This document shows, piece by piece, positions 1 to 15,062 of a stretch of DNA of 64,000 nt; position 1 is the first letter of the stretch; every line of letters begins with the position of its first letter. The translations under genes and the position numbers were made by a program. The stretch covers positions 1,487,831 to 1,551,830 of the forward strand of contig VWZW01006282.1 of assembly GCA_013397115.1 (NCBI GenBank), read 5' to 3'. Below the pieces are notes generated by a model. The model saw nothing but the letters and a program-made list of their open reading frames with translations, searched no databases and had not been told where the DNA came from. The stretch comes from Edolisoma coerulescens (taxonomy: Eukaryota; Chordata; Aves; Passeriformes; Campephagidae).

Positions 1-1682
1 GTTGATCAGTCAATCATGAGAAAAGTTACCTTTTTCCTGTAAAAAGGAAACACCATCCTCATCCTTTCCCAAAGGCTACAAAAGCTCTTATCACTACGTA
101 TTTTGAACATCACAACTACCCCCTCGGACAACTTGAATTCATTATTTGAACTCTGCAGTTAACACACAGATATTCAATTGCCTACAGGTCTAGATGCAGC
201 TGTTCTGATGAAGATGCAACACCTGTCTCAGGCTGGAAAAAACAGTTTGTATAGCACAACCCTTGCAGCAAGAAACATTTCACTGTGCTATTTTGTCAGT
301 ACCTAAAGCATTACATTAAGGACAGTAAATTTCTGGATGTCTGTCACCACCTCTACCAAATGCAAATGAAGACCCAAAAAAGTTTAGAAACTCATGTACT
401 CCAATTACTACACATGCTGTTACTGAAGTCACAAACGAGTTTAACAATGTAAACATGCAAAGAGAAGACACACAAATCATTTGACCCTTTTCAAATGTCA
501 CCAGAAAAATGTTCTAAAATGAAAATAAAGACTTGAGGAATTACTCCTCTATCCCTCAGGTATTTAAATATTTCAGTGAACCAGAAAGTATAAATTAGAA
601 TAAAATAGGAAAGATTTTTCAAAAGCAATAAATTATCACATCTATGTGAAGACACCTGAGTAAGCATTGATAAACCAACATTTAAAACTAATTAAAAGTG
701 TATTAGAACTCTGTACTACAGAAGCAAGTCTAATTTTAGAAGAAAGCAAAAAAAACCTGGAATCACTTAAATCTTGAATTAGAACTGCTGTAAGAACATG
801 CATATATGCACATCATGACATCAGCCAAAGAATGTGCTCTTATGCTTTTGTATCACATTAAAAATAAAAGGTTGTTCTTTCTTTCTAGAAGTACTCGAAT
901 TACTCTCTCTGTTATGATCTCCTGCAACGCAATACCCAAAAGGCATATCCACTTGTTACCAAAAAAAAAGCTGCATGACACTGGTATATTTTGTAATAAT
1001 TGTCTGAAGACACAGATAATTTGGGGAAGCGTGAACTTGGTTTTACCCAGATTTAATATAGTAACTTCATATTCACAAATAAATTAATATGGAACATATA
1101 AATCTGTATAAAGCCACTAATCTAGCATGGCATAAGAAATTAACCCATGAAAACCTGATGAGGAGAATGATATTTACACATTCCCCCTTTATAACCTGAG
1201 AACTATTACCCAGAATGCTTAAAAAGACAGTTTCACAGTACAGACTCTCTGAAGTTGTGTAGAAAAATGAACTGCAAATTTAATGTGGGCCAAATTTGTA
1301 AATAAATGCTTCTAACACACAGTCATGTAAGAAATTGTTATGGATTATGCTAACTTCAGCACATAACTTAACCCTAATTACCCTCAGCACACTTTCACAG
1401 CCTCAATTAACAATTTCCATCCTGAATGCAAAGAACTGAAGTGTTGATTATAAGGAAATAAAACCAGCAGACATCTAATGAAGTGACCATTCGTGTATCT
1501 TATGGAAACAGGGATAGCAGCAATTCCTCCTGCATGCCTCAGTATTCTGCCATTCTACAGCAAAGATGAAAAGCAGGTGTTTGCACACATATATGTAATG
1601 CATGTATTGATGACGGTTTTAAAAAAAATTACACATGTGAAACACCTCAGTAGAAATAAAATTAACTCTAAGTGATGAATAC

Positions 1683-1727
1683 AGATAAATTAACACCCAT
1701 AAATTAACAGATAAATTAGATAAACAG
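1683..1727. repeat. Degenerate AT-rich repeat of an ataaatta word
   Basis: The word ataaatta (or gataaatta) recurs four times in about 45 bases with irregular spacing. This is probably a degenerate simple repeat; no function is evident. Confidence 0.4.
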
Positions 1728-2411
1728 GCTCATAGCTTTGGCTGAATACAATGAAGCTGCAACTAAGGATGGCTAAGCCAGCACAGCAGCTTTTGAAGAG
1801 AGGAAAAGCAGGTTTAAACACAATGGGGCAAAACCACATTTAAAACCATCCCAGCAGCAGACCTGCTTTATGAATACATGCCTCCTGTCTCAATCCAGCG
1901 TGCCAGGTTTTTGAGCTGCCTCATTCCAACCCAAATGTAGCTAAAAGCTTCCACTGCCTCTGCACTACCAGTGCAAGGAACCTACTGGAGCTGGAGCCAA
2001 GCCAAAAGCTACACCAAGACACAGACTGACCTGAAGGTCCTTGCAGCCTGGGAGAGGGATCCTCAAGTCTCCTCTAGTGAACACTTTTAGAATCCAAATT
2101 TCTCCCACTGACAGGAAAGGAATAAATCTTTTGGGATAAGTTTTGTGGGGTGTCTGTTGGTGTTCAGAGTTTTATAGATTGTGCTTGGGAGAATAACGTA
2201 GAAAACAGGAGGATAACAAACATATAATTTGTCCTGCTATCAATTCTGACTCTTTGTAGGAGTAAAATTAATGAATAAATATCTATTATCCTTTAAGAGT
2301 AGCGTGGAGGTGTGATGCTATTTCCATGATTTTTTAAAAATGTATTTTACAAAAGATTATTACCTCTTTATCACACAAGCCCATATTTGAATACATAATC
2401 ATGTAATTAGG

Positions 2412-2492
2412 GATGGTTTTGTAAAGGGCAAGGACTTGGATTCAATGATCCCTGTGGGTCCCTTCCAACTCAGCATATTCTGTGATTCCGTA
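2412..2492 (+). mobile_element. CR1 LINE 3'-end fragment
   Basis: The segment matches the conserved CR1 3' end: an 'aggacttggattcaatgatc' block, then 'tgtgggtcccttccaactca', then a decayed 'attctgtgattccgt' tail related to the CR1 terminal octamer. Only about 80 bases remain, as expected for a severely 5'-truncated insertion. It lies inside the putative KLC1 intron in the antisense orientation. Confidence 0.8.
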
Positions 2493-5400
2493 TATTAGAT
2501 TTGAATACCCTGAGGCAGCAAGCCCTACACAGGAAGAAAACAAATGAAGTTTGTATGCAGGATGTATACAGAGGAAAGGAGACAAAACCTACCCAACCTT
2601 TCTATTGTCACTTTTCAAAAAATGTTAACTTTCTTCCTATACATTTTCCCTACAGAAAAAAAGGGTGTAGGCAAAGGCTTCTTAAAACTCCTTAAGTTTT
2701 GTCCTGCACTCCACTGCACTGCAAATTTTACCTGCTGTAGAGCAGGAATTCTAGATTCAAATACTAGTTTTTAAGTCAGTGTACAACTAAAAACAAAACA
2801 AAGAATTAAGATGCACAAAGGTTTGTATGTTAAACAGAATTTTGGATGAGGAAAAAAAAATATGCAATGCAGACAGTGTTACAGACTCACCAGCTGGCTT
2901 TAAAAATTTACCTATTATATTAAGCATTTGTCTGTGTAGATCTTGAGTATTACCTTCCTTATTTGCTTTTGACAATACAGACTATGCTAACGTACAAAAG
3001 TTACTTAACGCTTTCCAACTTTTAGAAAAATCAAGTCACTGTCTTAGAACACACAAATATTAGTTAACTTTGACAGATCAACCTAAAAAGCTCTGCAACA
3101 TCTCCTGTTCAAGAGGTTTCCACAACATTTTATGACATAAACTCAAAACAAGGAAATGGACCGAGAAAAGCAAGAGTCTGAACCAAAGAAAGCACGAAGA
3201 AAACAAAGCCAAGCCTTTCAGTCGTGTAACCACTGGCATAACCTCATCATACACAAACAACGTAAGTGGCTGTTATCTTTAATCACTTTAAGTATTTTGT
3301 TATTTATAAAACTTTCAAACCAGCTACACTAGTAATGCTGACATCACAAATTTGTGCCTAAATTCTCCCACAGACATACACATATCACAGCCAGCTACCT
3401 AAGCTCTCCAGCTCACATTTAAAGATCTCTTAAAGAGCTTTTCCTAGTCAGCTGCTGTCAAAGAAGAGTAATTTTCCTGCAGATCACCTCAAAATATTCT
3501 TGAGCCAAAACATATTGAATCCCTCTTTCCATAGGAAAACTTACCAAGGAAGAATTTTATTCTAAAAAAACCCATGAGATTTTTTTTTCCTTGACTAAAG
3601 ATTAGCATGGATCCTAAAAACAAATAAATAAAACCATTCTAATTTTTCTTCCTTGTTATGAATCCCTAAGTACTCCCCCTCTCTGTATTGATTTTTTATT
3701 ATTTAATGGGTTTCAAGTACTAAAAGCTTGGAAAATGAATTTTTAATGTATCTAGAGTCTGATCATTATTGTTTCAAAATACAATTTTAAATAAATAAAT
3801 TTTAAAAACCCCGAAGTCTAAACTGCTTTGTCAAGCCAAATTCTCCCTAAACTTTTTCTCTGAATTCACAGCTAACAGGCAGCAGACCTGAAAATTAAGG
3901 AATAATGTGTTTGCATATAAAAAAGAGTAAATCATCTTCCCAACAGTAAAAGCTGCTACAAGACTGGCTTCAAGCCATACCTAGGCTGCTCTGTCACCTA
4001 AATGCACTGCAAATTCCACAGAGTTATGGTGGAAAGTTATACTACTTTGAGCTTTTTGTATCTCTAATAGGGACCTATCGGTTCACTGTTTCCTAACAAT
4101 AATCAGCCTATTCAGGTCTTTTAACCCTAATTTCACTCTTAGTTCCTTCTTAATTAAATGGCAAGGCTCAGCATCCTACATCTGCCATGTGCTTGTTTCA
4201 ATTTTGTATGAGCTGCAAATTACAAGTCATTAATTCCCTGCTCAGAGCAAGAACAGGACTCATTACATCATGGAAGGCACCATCTTCAAATACTACGAGC
4301 TGCTTTAACTGCTCATCTTCATAATGTGGAAAACTGCCTTCTCAAACAATCCTCAAAACATCACAGACTGTCCAAGCACAAAAAGAAACTCAGCAACAGA
4401 GGCAAGAGATGAAAAATAGTTTGGGAAGGACTGAGCAGCGTGTCAAACACCGCATTAGCCGCACCTCTCCCGCAGGCAGCTCAGCGACAGCAGAACTGAC
4501 AAGGATGAATCACTCAGGGATGCATTTCATACGCTGAGAAAGGTATTTGTAAAAGCACTCAGATAACAAACACTCTGGTTTGACTGTAGTGCTGTTACGG
4601 TTTACAGTCAGAAATCTCCACGTCTGAAAGAACAATTATTACCTGTTTGTTTGGTTTTTTTTAATTTAAGATGCTAAATTTCTCTTTATCTGTGAGACTA
4701 TTTCTCCTGTCACAAGTCATATTCCCATAAGGAATATTTATAATCTTTACCTTTTTGTTTGATTTCCCTTCCTTTTAGTTAAAACGATCCCTTATACTCA
4801 GGAATTTTATTCCATTACATGATGTCTGAACTCCCAAAGGAAAGTAGCTTTTCTCTCTTGACATATTCAGGACTGCAGCTTTCCTGCCAGTGCTAGTCAT
4901 CACTCTTCTCATCATCTATATTTGAATCCGCACAGAATAGAAAATCTGGAACTGCACCTGCAAACAGTGTCCTGGTGGAGGTCAGACTTAAGGCACACTC
5001 GCTGACCCAGTTCTATAAACAGAACACTGCTGCACTTCTGCACTGCCTCGGGTTTCCAAATGCATGAGCTCAGAAAGCACCTTCACCATGCAGCACACAG
5101 GTACGCGAGCTACCTTAAAAATCACTCGGTGAGGACAATTAGCAGCACATACTGGAGGCTGTAAATCACTGACCAGAAGCATGTAAGAAGATGGAGTTGC
5201 ACGTGACCTAACAACCAATATTAAGCTACACAGAAACTCCCCCTCTCCAAGGGGAGTCACTTTTTCTACCAACTTCCAGCTAGTAAGCATCTGAATTTAA
5301 GAAAAATCTTACTGTGCTCCTCCTGCCAGCCTTCAACTAGGAGCTTAGCCCTAAATGTAGAAGTCTGCCCTACCACTTGGTTTAAAGTGAAGGTATGCTA

Positions 5401-6252
5401 GGTAAATACTGTAAAAAGGACATCTGTAGTTCTTTAATGTCAAGGGCACATATCCCAAGAAAAGCTCAGAATCGCATTCGTAATTTGACCTACAGCCTTT
5501 ACATCACAAAAAGTCTGTGTTGGTAAGGAAACTGGACATTCAACCTTTGCCAAGTTTTAGCATTTCTAAAGGCAAGCCCAGCGGTTTCTGAAGAAATGCA
5601 CAATAAGCAAAGGACAGATTGACTAAAACGAGTAAAACACAAAAAAACCTTGAATATTGGCAGAAATTTCCACATTTCCAACAAGGCTGTTGCTTTTCTC
5701 TTACGACTGCCAGAAGCAGCCTACTCTCCACATGGCAGCAGTGGGAAGAGGCTGTATGGCCTCACGTTCTACCACTGCATCCACAGCATCCATCTCTGAA
5801 AAACAGCATGTCAGGCTCTAGGAAACCCCAATGGCTACCAGTAAGCCCATGCATTGCATTAAACTATGTTTAAGTGAAGAGGATTATGTACTTGTTTAGC
5901 TGAAGAACACCAACACTGCACATCTACCTTGATAAATCTTGCAATCTTTTAATGTTCAGGCCTGCTATTAAAAAAAATAAAAATCATACCTTTCAGGGGA
6001 AATACTCAAGATTCTTTGGAAGACGAAAAAATTATTATGGAGAAACGCAGGCTAACAAACCATATCTGCTAAAAAAGAGATGACAGCAAAAATAGCTCCT
6101 ATAAAACCCTTAGCAAGGGTGATGATGACAATTCTCTTTGAGAAAGCACAAGCTAAGATGATTTGCACTGCTGAGAAAGTTCAAGCTATGAAGATTCGTG
6201 CTGCTGCAGAGTCCTTTGATTTAGATTTCTGTAGCATGCTACTTCAACACTA

Positions 6253-6284
6253 ATGAACACTGTTTCTTATGAACACTGTTTCTT
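6253..6284. repeat. Perfect 16-bp tandem duplication
   Basis: The unit atgaacactgtttctt occurs twice head to tail without mismatch. It is probably a small replication-slippage duplication. Confidence 0.8.
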
Positions 6285-9200
6285 AGCAATCATACCTGGA
6301 TACTTAAAGGTAACAAACTTAATACTATTTTGAAATAAATACTTTTGCACATTTCAAAGACAACTGGCAAAAATGCCTTGAGAGTTACTTCAGCTCTCAG
6401 CCTTCCTTCTTCTGTAGCAAGCAAACTATTTTCATTAAAATTATTACTTCCTGCTGAAATAGTTAATTGAGTTAAAAATCTGTGCAGTTAAAAGTATTCA
6501 GTGACGTAAAAGCGTTCTTTAACTACACAGATTACTCTTCCTCTTAAAGAAAAGATTATGGTGTCAATCCCTTGACCATACTGCACTGAATAAACACTAG
6601 CTACTAGCTAGCATTTCAATTATCATGATACAGCAAATCTGTATCCTTTTAACTGCAGACATTCCAGATGACCTGCCCCTCTAATTCCAAAATCTCTTTT
6701 AGACTCAAACATATCTGGAATTCCGTAACGCTGCAGGCCAAATCCCGTCTTGCTCTTCCTGTTCACATACTGCAGCAGACAGAGACCCTCAGATGATGTG
6801 ACTGCCCCCTACACATTATTATGCAGAGACCAATTATTCGTGTGAAAGGAATCAAGGGAAAGCATCCTTTCTTGCATATCTCACCAACTGCATTTTACCT
6901 TTCCCAAGGCCTAAAAATATAGTGATTAAAACACAGAATAGCAACGTGCCCTAAAATCACTGCAGATTCTCTGAGAAGTGTTAGATCCTGCAACCGGTCT
7001 GGATGTATTGTAAGCATGTAACAGAAAAATTCATTCTCTGTAGGCATTCCCAAGCCCTTCTAATATCTCAGATTTCAAATGAAACTGGATGGATATTAAG
7101 ATCCTTCTATGCATTTGTTATCACATCAAAGATTACTCTTCGTCAAAGCCAAAGCACGTGCAAAGGAAATCTGACAGGCATTGTCTAAGGCAGTTCCACA
7201 GACCCAGGCAGGAGTCCAGAGGAGCTACACTAAAAGCCAGACTTTCAAGAAGGTACAGCTTATAAATGCTTCGTTAATCGAGGCTGCCATCATCTGTTAC
7301 ATGCTGGTGGTACCTAACTTCCTTCCTCAAAATCTGAAACAGCCCTGTGGCAAGATCCAAATCCCATTCTTTCCCAGAATAATAAAACTGAACACAACCC
7401 TCTTCTCTTGTTTGGTAGTGCTGGGCCAAATCTAACACTGATTTTTATAATTTTAGTTACGTCCATGGAATCTCTGAAGGCAGACAGACTGCAAATCTCC
7501 AAGTCTCCTACCCCTTGGAGCAAGGGAGTTGTCTCCCTTCTGTACCACTGTTGTGTCAACAGAAACAGCGTCTGTTGGTCTCCTTCAAAGCAGGCACTTC
7601 CTTAGTTTCTGTGAGCACTAATAAACACTTCCGAGCAGCCACGGATGGATCTTGAGAAAGGAGAGCTTTTCGCCTTCCCTAAAACACTGACACAACATAC
7701 CAGTTTGGGCCACAGGGATCTGCCTTTTGCCCATGACAACACAGCCCACCTCACTGGATCAATTTAACAAAATGATCATGACTCTATTAAGAGCAGTTAC
7801 ATAAAGACAGAATAAGCTTAAATGCATCAGAAGGCAGAGGTGTAATGACTTAAAAAGTAGTTATAATTACCCTTAGTTATTAAAAAGTCTCGTCACAAGA
7901 ATCAAAGATACATCAAGAAAAATCTAGGCTAATTGTTCAAAAATTGTATTGTAGTTTAGTATTTTGTAGTTACAAAGACATGCTTCATAAATTATCTCCT
8001 TTAAGTGGATTGAAAGGAAATTTTGACTGTATTTTTAAATAAATACTGTCAAGAAAGTCTGAGTAACAGATCCATCATCACTATCAAATTCCACAGTTTT
8101 TACCCTCAGTATTCCAAGCATCTACATTTATTTCTGTGTGAAAATGGCACTTGCCTCTTCATGGACTGGCCACCTTATGCAACCATGTCTTCAATGAATT
8201 TTGATAAATGTCTTGATAAGGCTGGTTCTTGCTGGTGTGAGAGCCTTTGAGACTGGAATAGGGTTAGGGTACATAGAATAATAGAGGAAATACAGCAACA
8301 TCAAAAGCTACCTGTCTTGCAATTTGAAGCTGTCAATAGTGTAGACAAAACATTTTTTCAGCTTGACTCTAGTTCTTTCATTTTGTATTGTTATTTTTAG
8401 ACAAGAACTGCTTTATTGACTAATCAAAGTAAGCATCCATTTATGTTATCTATTTATCTAATCTCTAAATAGCACTTAGGTAGAAGCACAGGAACGTTCC
8501 CATCAAATCAGTCTTCCAAAATACATTAAAAACTCCATCAGCTTCCACTTACTAACATCAGACCTATTATCTTAACCAAATCTACTTTTTATAGCATACC
8601 CATAAACATCTAGAAAATGCATTCAGGAAGGGCAGAGAAGGCCACAGCTTGCCACATACCATTGGACCTATGTGGGAAGCTGTGCTGACAATTTACTGTG
8701 AGTACTGACTACAGTGCTCTTACATGCTTGATGACATTGAAGAGAAGGGGTATTTGGACTGAAACAAGAGAAAAACGCAATTTCTTCTGCAGACATAAAA
8801 GGAACATCCACTAACATTGTTTCAGCACACAGCAGCCTTTATGTTTAACAAATCCTTACATCTGGTTTTGAAGCTATTTAATAGTTTACATTAAGATGCA
8901 CAAACTGTGTAGAGTCTTCCTTCAAGCTTTAGGGAAAATATCTTCCTCCTGCTTATCCAGTAATAAAAAAAAAAAGAGAAATGCAAAACCACTAACCCAA
9001 TTCTTGCAAAAAGTTTCACAATTAAACTGTTCAGGCATAATCCTTAATATTGAGAAAGAATTAATGCTAACCCACTAAATATTACATCAAAATCAATACT
9101 TTCAATGGCAACTACCAGTTATGAGAATATTTTTTTTTTATACCTTACATATTTAAGTTCATAGCAAGCACAGCAAATAATGCAACCATCTAGAAAAACA

Positions 9201-12200
9201 ACCACATATCACTCACTGTTTCTGACCTACAACTGCAGAAAGCTGATTTAGCTGTAAGGTTAGAAATAATTTCCTTGTTAAGTACTGCATAATCTGGAGC
9301 CCTTATTCTGATGTTCTGAACTCTTCTGGGTCAGGAGGTGCTGAGCAGTACAGCAGACCCTAACCCAACACTTCACAAAGGCACCTTAACATTCTGTGCA
9401 CTCACTCCTGAGGACCAAACCATAGTTCCAGCCCCTTCTCCAGTGATCTTTCACATTCCTGATTTATCTTAGCTAGTGCTAGGGGTGTCCCTTTGGGACT
9501 CCTGAAATCCTCGCTGTGGTAACACCTCTCGCGTGACAGTTCCCACCACCCTGCTGCAGGACACCACTCTTCTGGTGGACTGGCACAGAACAAGAGCCGC
9601 AAAATAAACACAGAAGCTAAAAGTTTCATTTGAATATTATTTTTTAAACCATCTTGCTTGGATAATCTGTTTTGAAAGCACCCCCCTCCCGAGGATGGCA
9701 GAACAGGGGCCTCCTAAAACAACCATGTCATTAAAAGCATCATATCACGCGCTTGCAAGCATTGCTCCATGTGCAGCCAGACTACAGGCTGCGAGACAAA
9801 AAAGGAAAAGAAAAAAAAGAAGTCAGCAAGCATATTTTCAGGCTGTTATCCTAACAAATGGGTGTGGATCAAAATTCAATGGCCACACAAAATACAAGCA
9901 GTCACTGTAATTCAAACCCCACTGACTGCTACTTTCAAAAATGGGCTGTGCATCTTTGCTCTCCACCTGCATTCAGCACAAATTCCAAACCCAAGAATTT
10001 TTTTCTTTAGGTAAACAGTGTATTCCAACAGCAGTATTTTAAGTGTGTGCTAAAGTCAACATGCAGGGTATGATTTTTACTTAAAACTCCTGGGTGAGAA
10101 ACTGATACTAACTGAATAAAAAGTGCTTAAAAGCAAAGTAATTGATTTATTAATCTGTCTTTATCTGTTTTCTAAACAATGGAAAGGAGATGTACTTAAG
10201 TAACACCAAATTACTGTGACTCTGAGACAAAGACACCCTGTGGTGCCTCTTGTCTTTTCAAAAGGTATAGAATGGATAACAAATTCTTTAAAAATTAGGA
10301 CATCTGGCTATGACACCCGTAAGTACCGAAAGAAAACATTACGTATCATCTCTGCACGATTTCTTAAGCCTTGGGAATGCCAATCAAGGACCAGTATCAT
10401 GTGTTCCAGAATGATCCCAGACCAGAATCTTACGAAGCAGTTTTATTACATCCTCTCTGTTAAACGTAATTCTGCCCTACCACAGGCATAGTCCTCAGGT
10501 TCACACACACCAAATCTTCCCAAAATACATCATTCCTCAAAATTAACATGTCTTTCTGAAGATTCATTCCCTCATACCTCTAGTAAGATCTCTAGGTCAC
10601 TATCATGTAAGCTAATACACTGCCAAATATCATCATGACTTCTACACCCCTCCATGTTTCAGTACAGTAATCATTATACTGAATGCTACGATACTGAATT
10701 GGGCTACTACATCCAGGGAAATGGTAAATATAAACAATAGCACATTCTTTTATTTTCCACACATTATTGCCTTCTATGTTCAGAGGAATTCAGAGACACA
10801 AACAGCCACTGAATCATGTGGTCTGGCTTCCTGCAAACACCAGACCGTGAGCATTCATTCCCTCACCAAGGCTATGGCTAGACATAGGAACCTGGCAATG
10901 CTCCACACCCAGCCATACATTTCATTCACATCCCCGCCCATAATAAATCAAAGAAAAGATATGTGCCTTTTACTGGATTATTTTTCCATCAGAGGTGAGG
11001 GGACAGAAAAGAAAAAAGGTTCAGGCCATAAACACAACCAAAATACACCTGTTTCCCCAAGCTGCCATGCAGCAAGCTGTCTTGATAGAACAAGGACAGG
11101 GAACAAGCAGCAGGACTGTGGAACTAGATAAACTAGCACTTAGATAGAAGAACATTTAATCTACATCCTTAAGAGATCAATTATATATTCCTATTCTGCC
11201 AACAGAAGCATTATAGGAGGTTATAGTCCCCCTTCTAGCTCAAAACTATAACCTCCCCTATGTCCTCACAGATTACCATCCCACTAGTTGCATTAATTAA
11301 TTACACACTGCCACCCTGTACACTGTTGGGGAGAGATGAATCCCACTTCTTTAATCAACCCTTCTCCCTCTAAACACACACTAAATGTGATTGGGAGCTG
11401 GGGCTGAACAGGGTGGAATATCCAGTTTAAGCACATGAACAAATGAAACATTAAAGGTGGGGGTATAGTAAAATCCACTCATGGCAAAGACAGGAGGGAT
11501 GACAGAGTAACAGGAGCCTCTCTGAAATGGAAGCTGCTCAAGCCAGAAGAGAAGGACAGAACTGCGGCTTTCCCACACTATTCAGGCTGACATTGTTTGA
11601 TAAAGGAACATCCATAAAAGCACTTAATCTTAAAACAATATTCTATTCAGAAGAACAAAAAAAAAGCAGCAGAACCACACCAACACACACCCTGCTCCTC
11701 CCTGCCAGTCCCTAATCTGTATGACACAGTTTGCAAATCATTCAGCTACTGTCAGATGGAAGGAGCAAACTCAAGATACAGTGCAGGAATGCAGTTACTG
11801 CAATCCCTTACAAAGCTTAAAACCACCACCCTCTGCACTGTGGAATGGCACACAAGTTCAAACCACAGCACATTGCCAGTAATCTTAATTTTTTGTTAAC
11901 ATTAACTACTTAACTACATACAAACACAGATAAGAATGAAGATAATAATTTATCTGGTAATTCTGAAAAATACACATATTGTCCTTTAAAAAGACTAACT
12001 TGTAGATATAACTTTTTAAGTAGTACAAAAAGTTGGTTTATGTTGGACATTTCTTGAACTTCTGAACATTAATAAGTGCAATGTTTACTTTTCAAATGGT
12101 TTGCTGGGGTACATCACATAGTAAATGTAATATAATTAGCCACCACCCCAACCCTACAGATACATAAGCAAGCCAGCACTACCCACTGGATTGGTTACAT

Positions 12201-14980
12201 CCTTTGTTCTAGTCAGTTTAAAATTTAATAAAATCAACTATGTTTCTGACATAATCCCAGAAACAAAATCTAAACATGATGAATGGGGTTTATGGCAGGT
12301 ATCTACAAAAGAATCAAAATATCAAACTGTTCACTTTTAAGTCTACCCACAAAAGATATTTTACTGCTTTTACTTGTAAGGAAGACTTGATATTGAGAAA
12401 CCATGTACAAAATATGTCCATTCAAGCAGAAAACAGAGGGAAAGCATATTGCAAATATAAGGTGGCATGATCCCGTGCTTCCTCATTTTGAGCCAGAAAC
12501 ATGTCCAACAACAATTATTTGACAAACTAAATTTATTTTAATTCTACATACATGCCAAATGCCAAAATACAGCTTCCAGAGTAAAGATTGTTTCTGACTG
12601 CAGTTAAATAGCAGCATCCCTGGGAGATAAGCTGGATTCAAAGAAACAGTGATTAAATCAACACAGACACTATTACTTGCATCTGTTTTCTTAGCTGACT
12701 GAATCTGAAGAAACTGTTAACTATAAGAAACTGTCTTTATACATTTGAAGAAATTAACATCTCTAATGTTAACCGTGCTTTAGTGTTCATCCTTTGTTCA
12801 CATTCCCAAATATATTATGGATACCAGCAGCATACATACACCCTCAGTCCTCATGCTTGCCCTTTCAGTATGGCCTCTTATTATTAAGTATGTTAATTGT
12901 CTAGCACAAAGAAACCCCGAGTATAGTGTCATCTCATGCCTGATGACTACAAAACACCTCACATAAAACCCTCTGGAAGTAATTCCTGTATCACTGAAAG
13001 CATCTGCAATTCTGGCTCTAATCCTCATAACAAAGTGCCCAATTTAAATCCCGGAAGATGATGGCAACAAATATCTCAGCAAATCTAAGTCAGAAAGAGT
13101 GCACCTTTTTCTGGTCAAGCATTTATTCAGTAATTTTTCAAAGGAACCACACTTTCTTCTACATCCTACTTTCAGAAAGGAAAACGTTTCACAAAATAAA
13201 ATACTGGGAAGACTTTAATACCTCAAAAACACCCGAAGCCGACTGTGACTCAGGATAACTACTACAATCAGTTCTATTTTGAAGTCAATTAGGATTCTTT
13301 TTAGAGCAAACAAGGTGTCTCTGACTGGTACTTGGTTACAACAAATACGTATTAGACATTATGCTTGTCATGCTTTTGCTTGAAGGAAAATGAGGGTAAA
13401 CATTGAAAAGAAATGTTTTTCTAAACTTTGGTCAAGGTAAATACCGTGTTCTTGTAAAACAATTAGAAATACTCTGGAAACACGAAGTATTATGAAGGCT
13501 GAATTAAGAGAAAAGCCTGTGGCTACCCACTTTATTGCAGTGATGATGGAATTGGTCCATTTTTACAACATTCGTGTCATGCTGAACACCACCCTGGAGG
13601 CACACTGACTACAAAGGATGTTTATTTAACTAGACCTAGCATGCTTGTCCCCATCACTATCTGCTACTGTGCTCTACAACATTAAATAAAAAAGTACATT
13701 TTGCTTATTTATGAATTTACCCAAATTTCTGTATTTTTCACTCCTCTTATAAAAACTTTATTTTACAAGTATTTGTACACTGAATTGAGTTTTACAATAA
13801 TCATCAGCTATGCATCTGGAGAGATGCCATATCCCAGAGTAAATCCAATTGCATGTCCGCCACAGAAGTCAAACAGAAGAAGAGATGAAAGAGTAACTGC
13901 ACAAGCCCAATTTCAAGAGAAAGAGAAGCTGCATTAAATGGACTCAGAACTGAATATGAGGCTACAATATTTCCCCGAATTCCCAATTAAATAAGAGACA
14001 TATGTAGGTATGTGTGTATAAACAAAAAGACACAGAAAGAAAGAGATGTGTACTGTATGAGTAGCACATGAGTGAGGGGTTTCTGACATTAGCATGGCAA
14101 GTTCTCCATAAACACAGGAAGCAGCAATTGTTCTTATATGCCTTAAATGTTTGTACAGTATATTTTGTTCTATGTCAAAAACCTTCAGATTGTGTTCAGA
14201 ACTCCTGCGTATTTAATTGCAAATTATGTATGTGATTCCTCTTTTGTCATAAACAGACCTTTTAAAAGAATCCATTTCCATTCATAAGGCACTATTAACC
14301 ATACCATAGGAATTTGACAAACAATTCATGAGGCTATTTCACAGGACCTTTTAGGGGGTAACTTTATTTACTCTCTTTTAATTATATATGGTACCAAGTA
14401 AAGGGAATCTATGTTCGAATTGCTGATAGAATTTCTGATTACTGGAATTGTCCAGCTCCATCATCATCCTTCAGGAACATGAAGGCTGCCAAACTTTAAC
14501 TGCAACATGATGCAGGAGTGATACTGCATTGATGAGCGAGTCAGGAACGGACAATTTCAATTCCCTGCATTTACCCACATGCTTCTGCGTTATGTGAAAT
14601 GCCTACCTAAATGGAACTGCTAGAGTTCTCCATAGCTGCTGTAATTTCATGGAAAAGGTCCTCCTAAACCATGTGGTCACAAAAATAATTGCGCAAGTGA
14701 CTTACAAGGTCTTCTGCTCAGCCTCACCAGATGGATCAGCTTTCTCTCTGCTGCCAGTAAATGCTGAATGTGTAACTCTCAATTGTATCTGTAATCCTAG
14801 GGTTATAACATCCTCTATCATGTTTCGCTGAAGCTCTGGAATTCATACTCAATTAAAATAAAGCTATTTTCCAAAAGAGTTTTAAATCAACTGTGCATTC
14901 AAAAAGGTGCTGCTTTCAGTTTTGCTGGGCTTTTTTTTTTTTTAATTAAAATGCTAAGCTGTCTAAAATCTCAAAGGTTC

Positions 14981-15062
14981 CTCTTTCACTTCCAATGGAC
15001 ACCCTTTGCACATAAATTTCCTATTTAAGTGATGAGCAAATGCAAAAGTGGAAGTGAAAGAG
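14981..15062. repeat. 14-bp perfect inverted repeat, possible hairpin or paired Ets-IRF sites
   Basis: The left arm ctctttcacttcca (14981-14994) is the exact reverse complement of tggaagtgaaagag (15049-15062), with 54 bases between. Inside the loop, ctttgca and tgcaaaag can extend the pairing imperfectly. Each arm contains GGAAGTGAAA, which fits the Ets-IRF composite consensus GGAANNGAAA, on opposite strands. It may be a regulatory site or a hairpin-forming repeat; nothing here shows activity. Confidence 0.6.

Noticed and set aside
8260..8272. Telomere-like gggttaggg word
   Set aside because: Only about two units, well within chance. No interstitial telomere array.
10721..11131. 136-codon plus-strand frame
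   Set aside because: No recognisable domain, no flanking splice signals examined stood out, and the composition follows the local background. Probably chance within the putative KLC1 intron.
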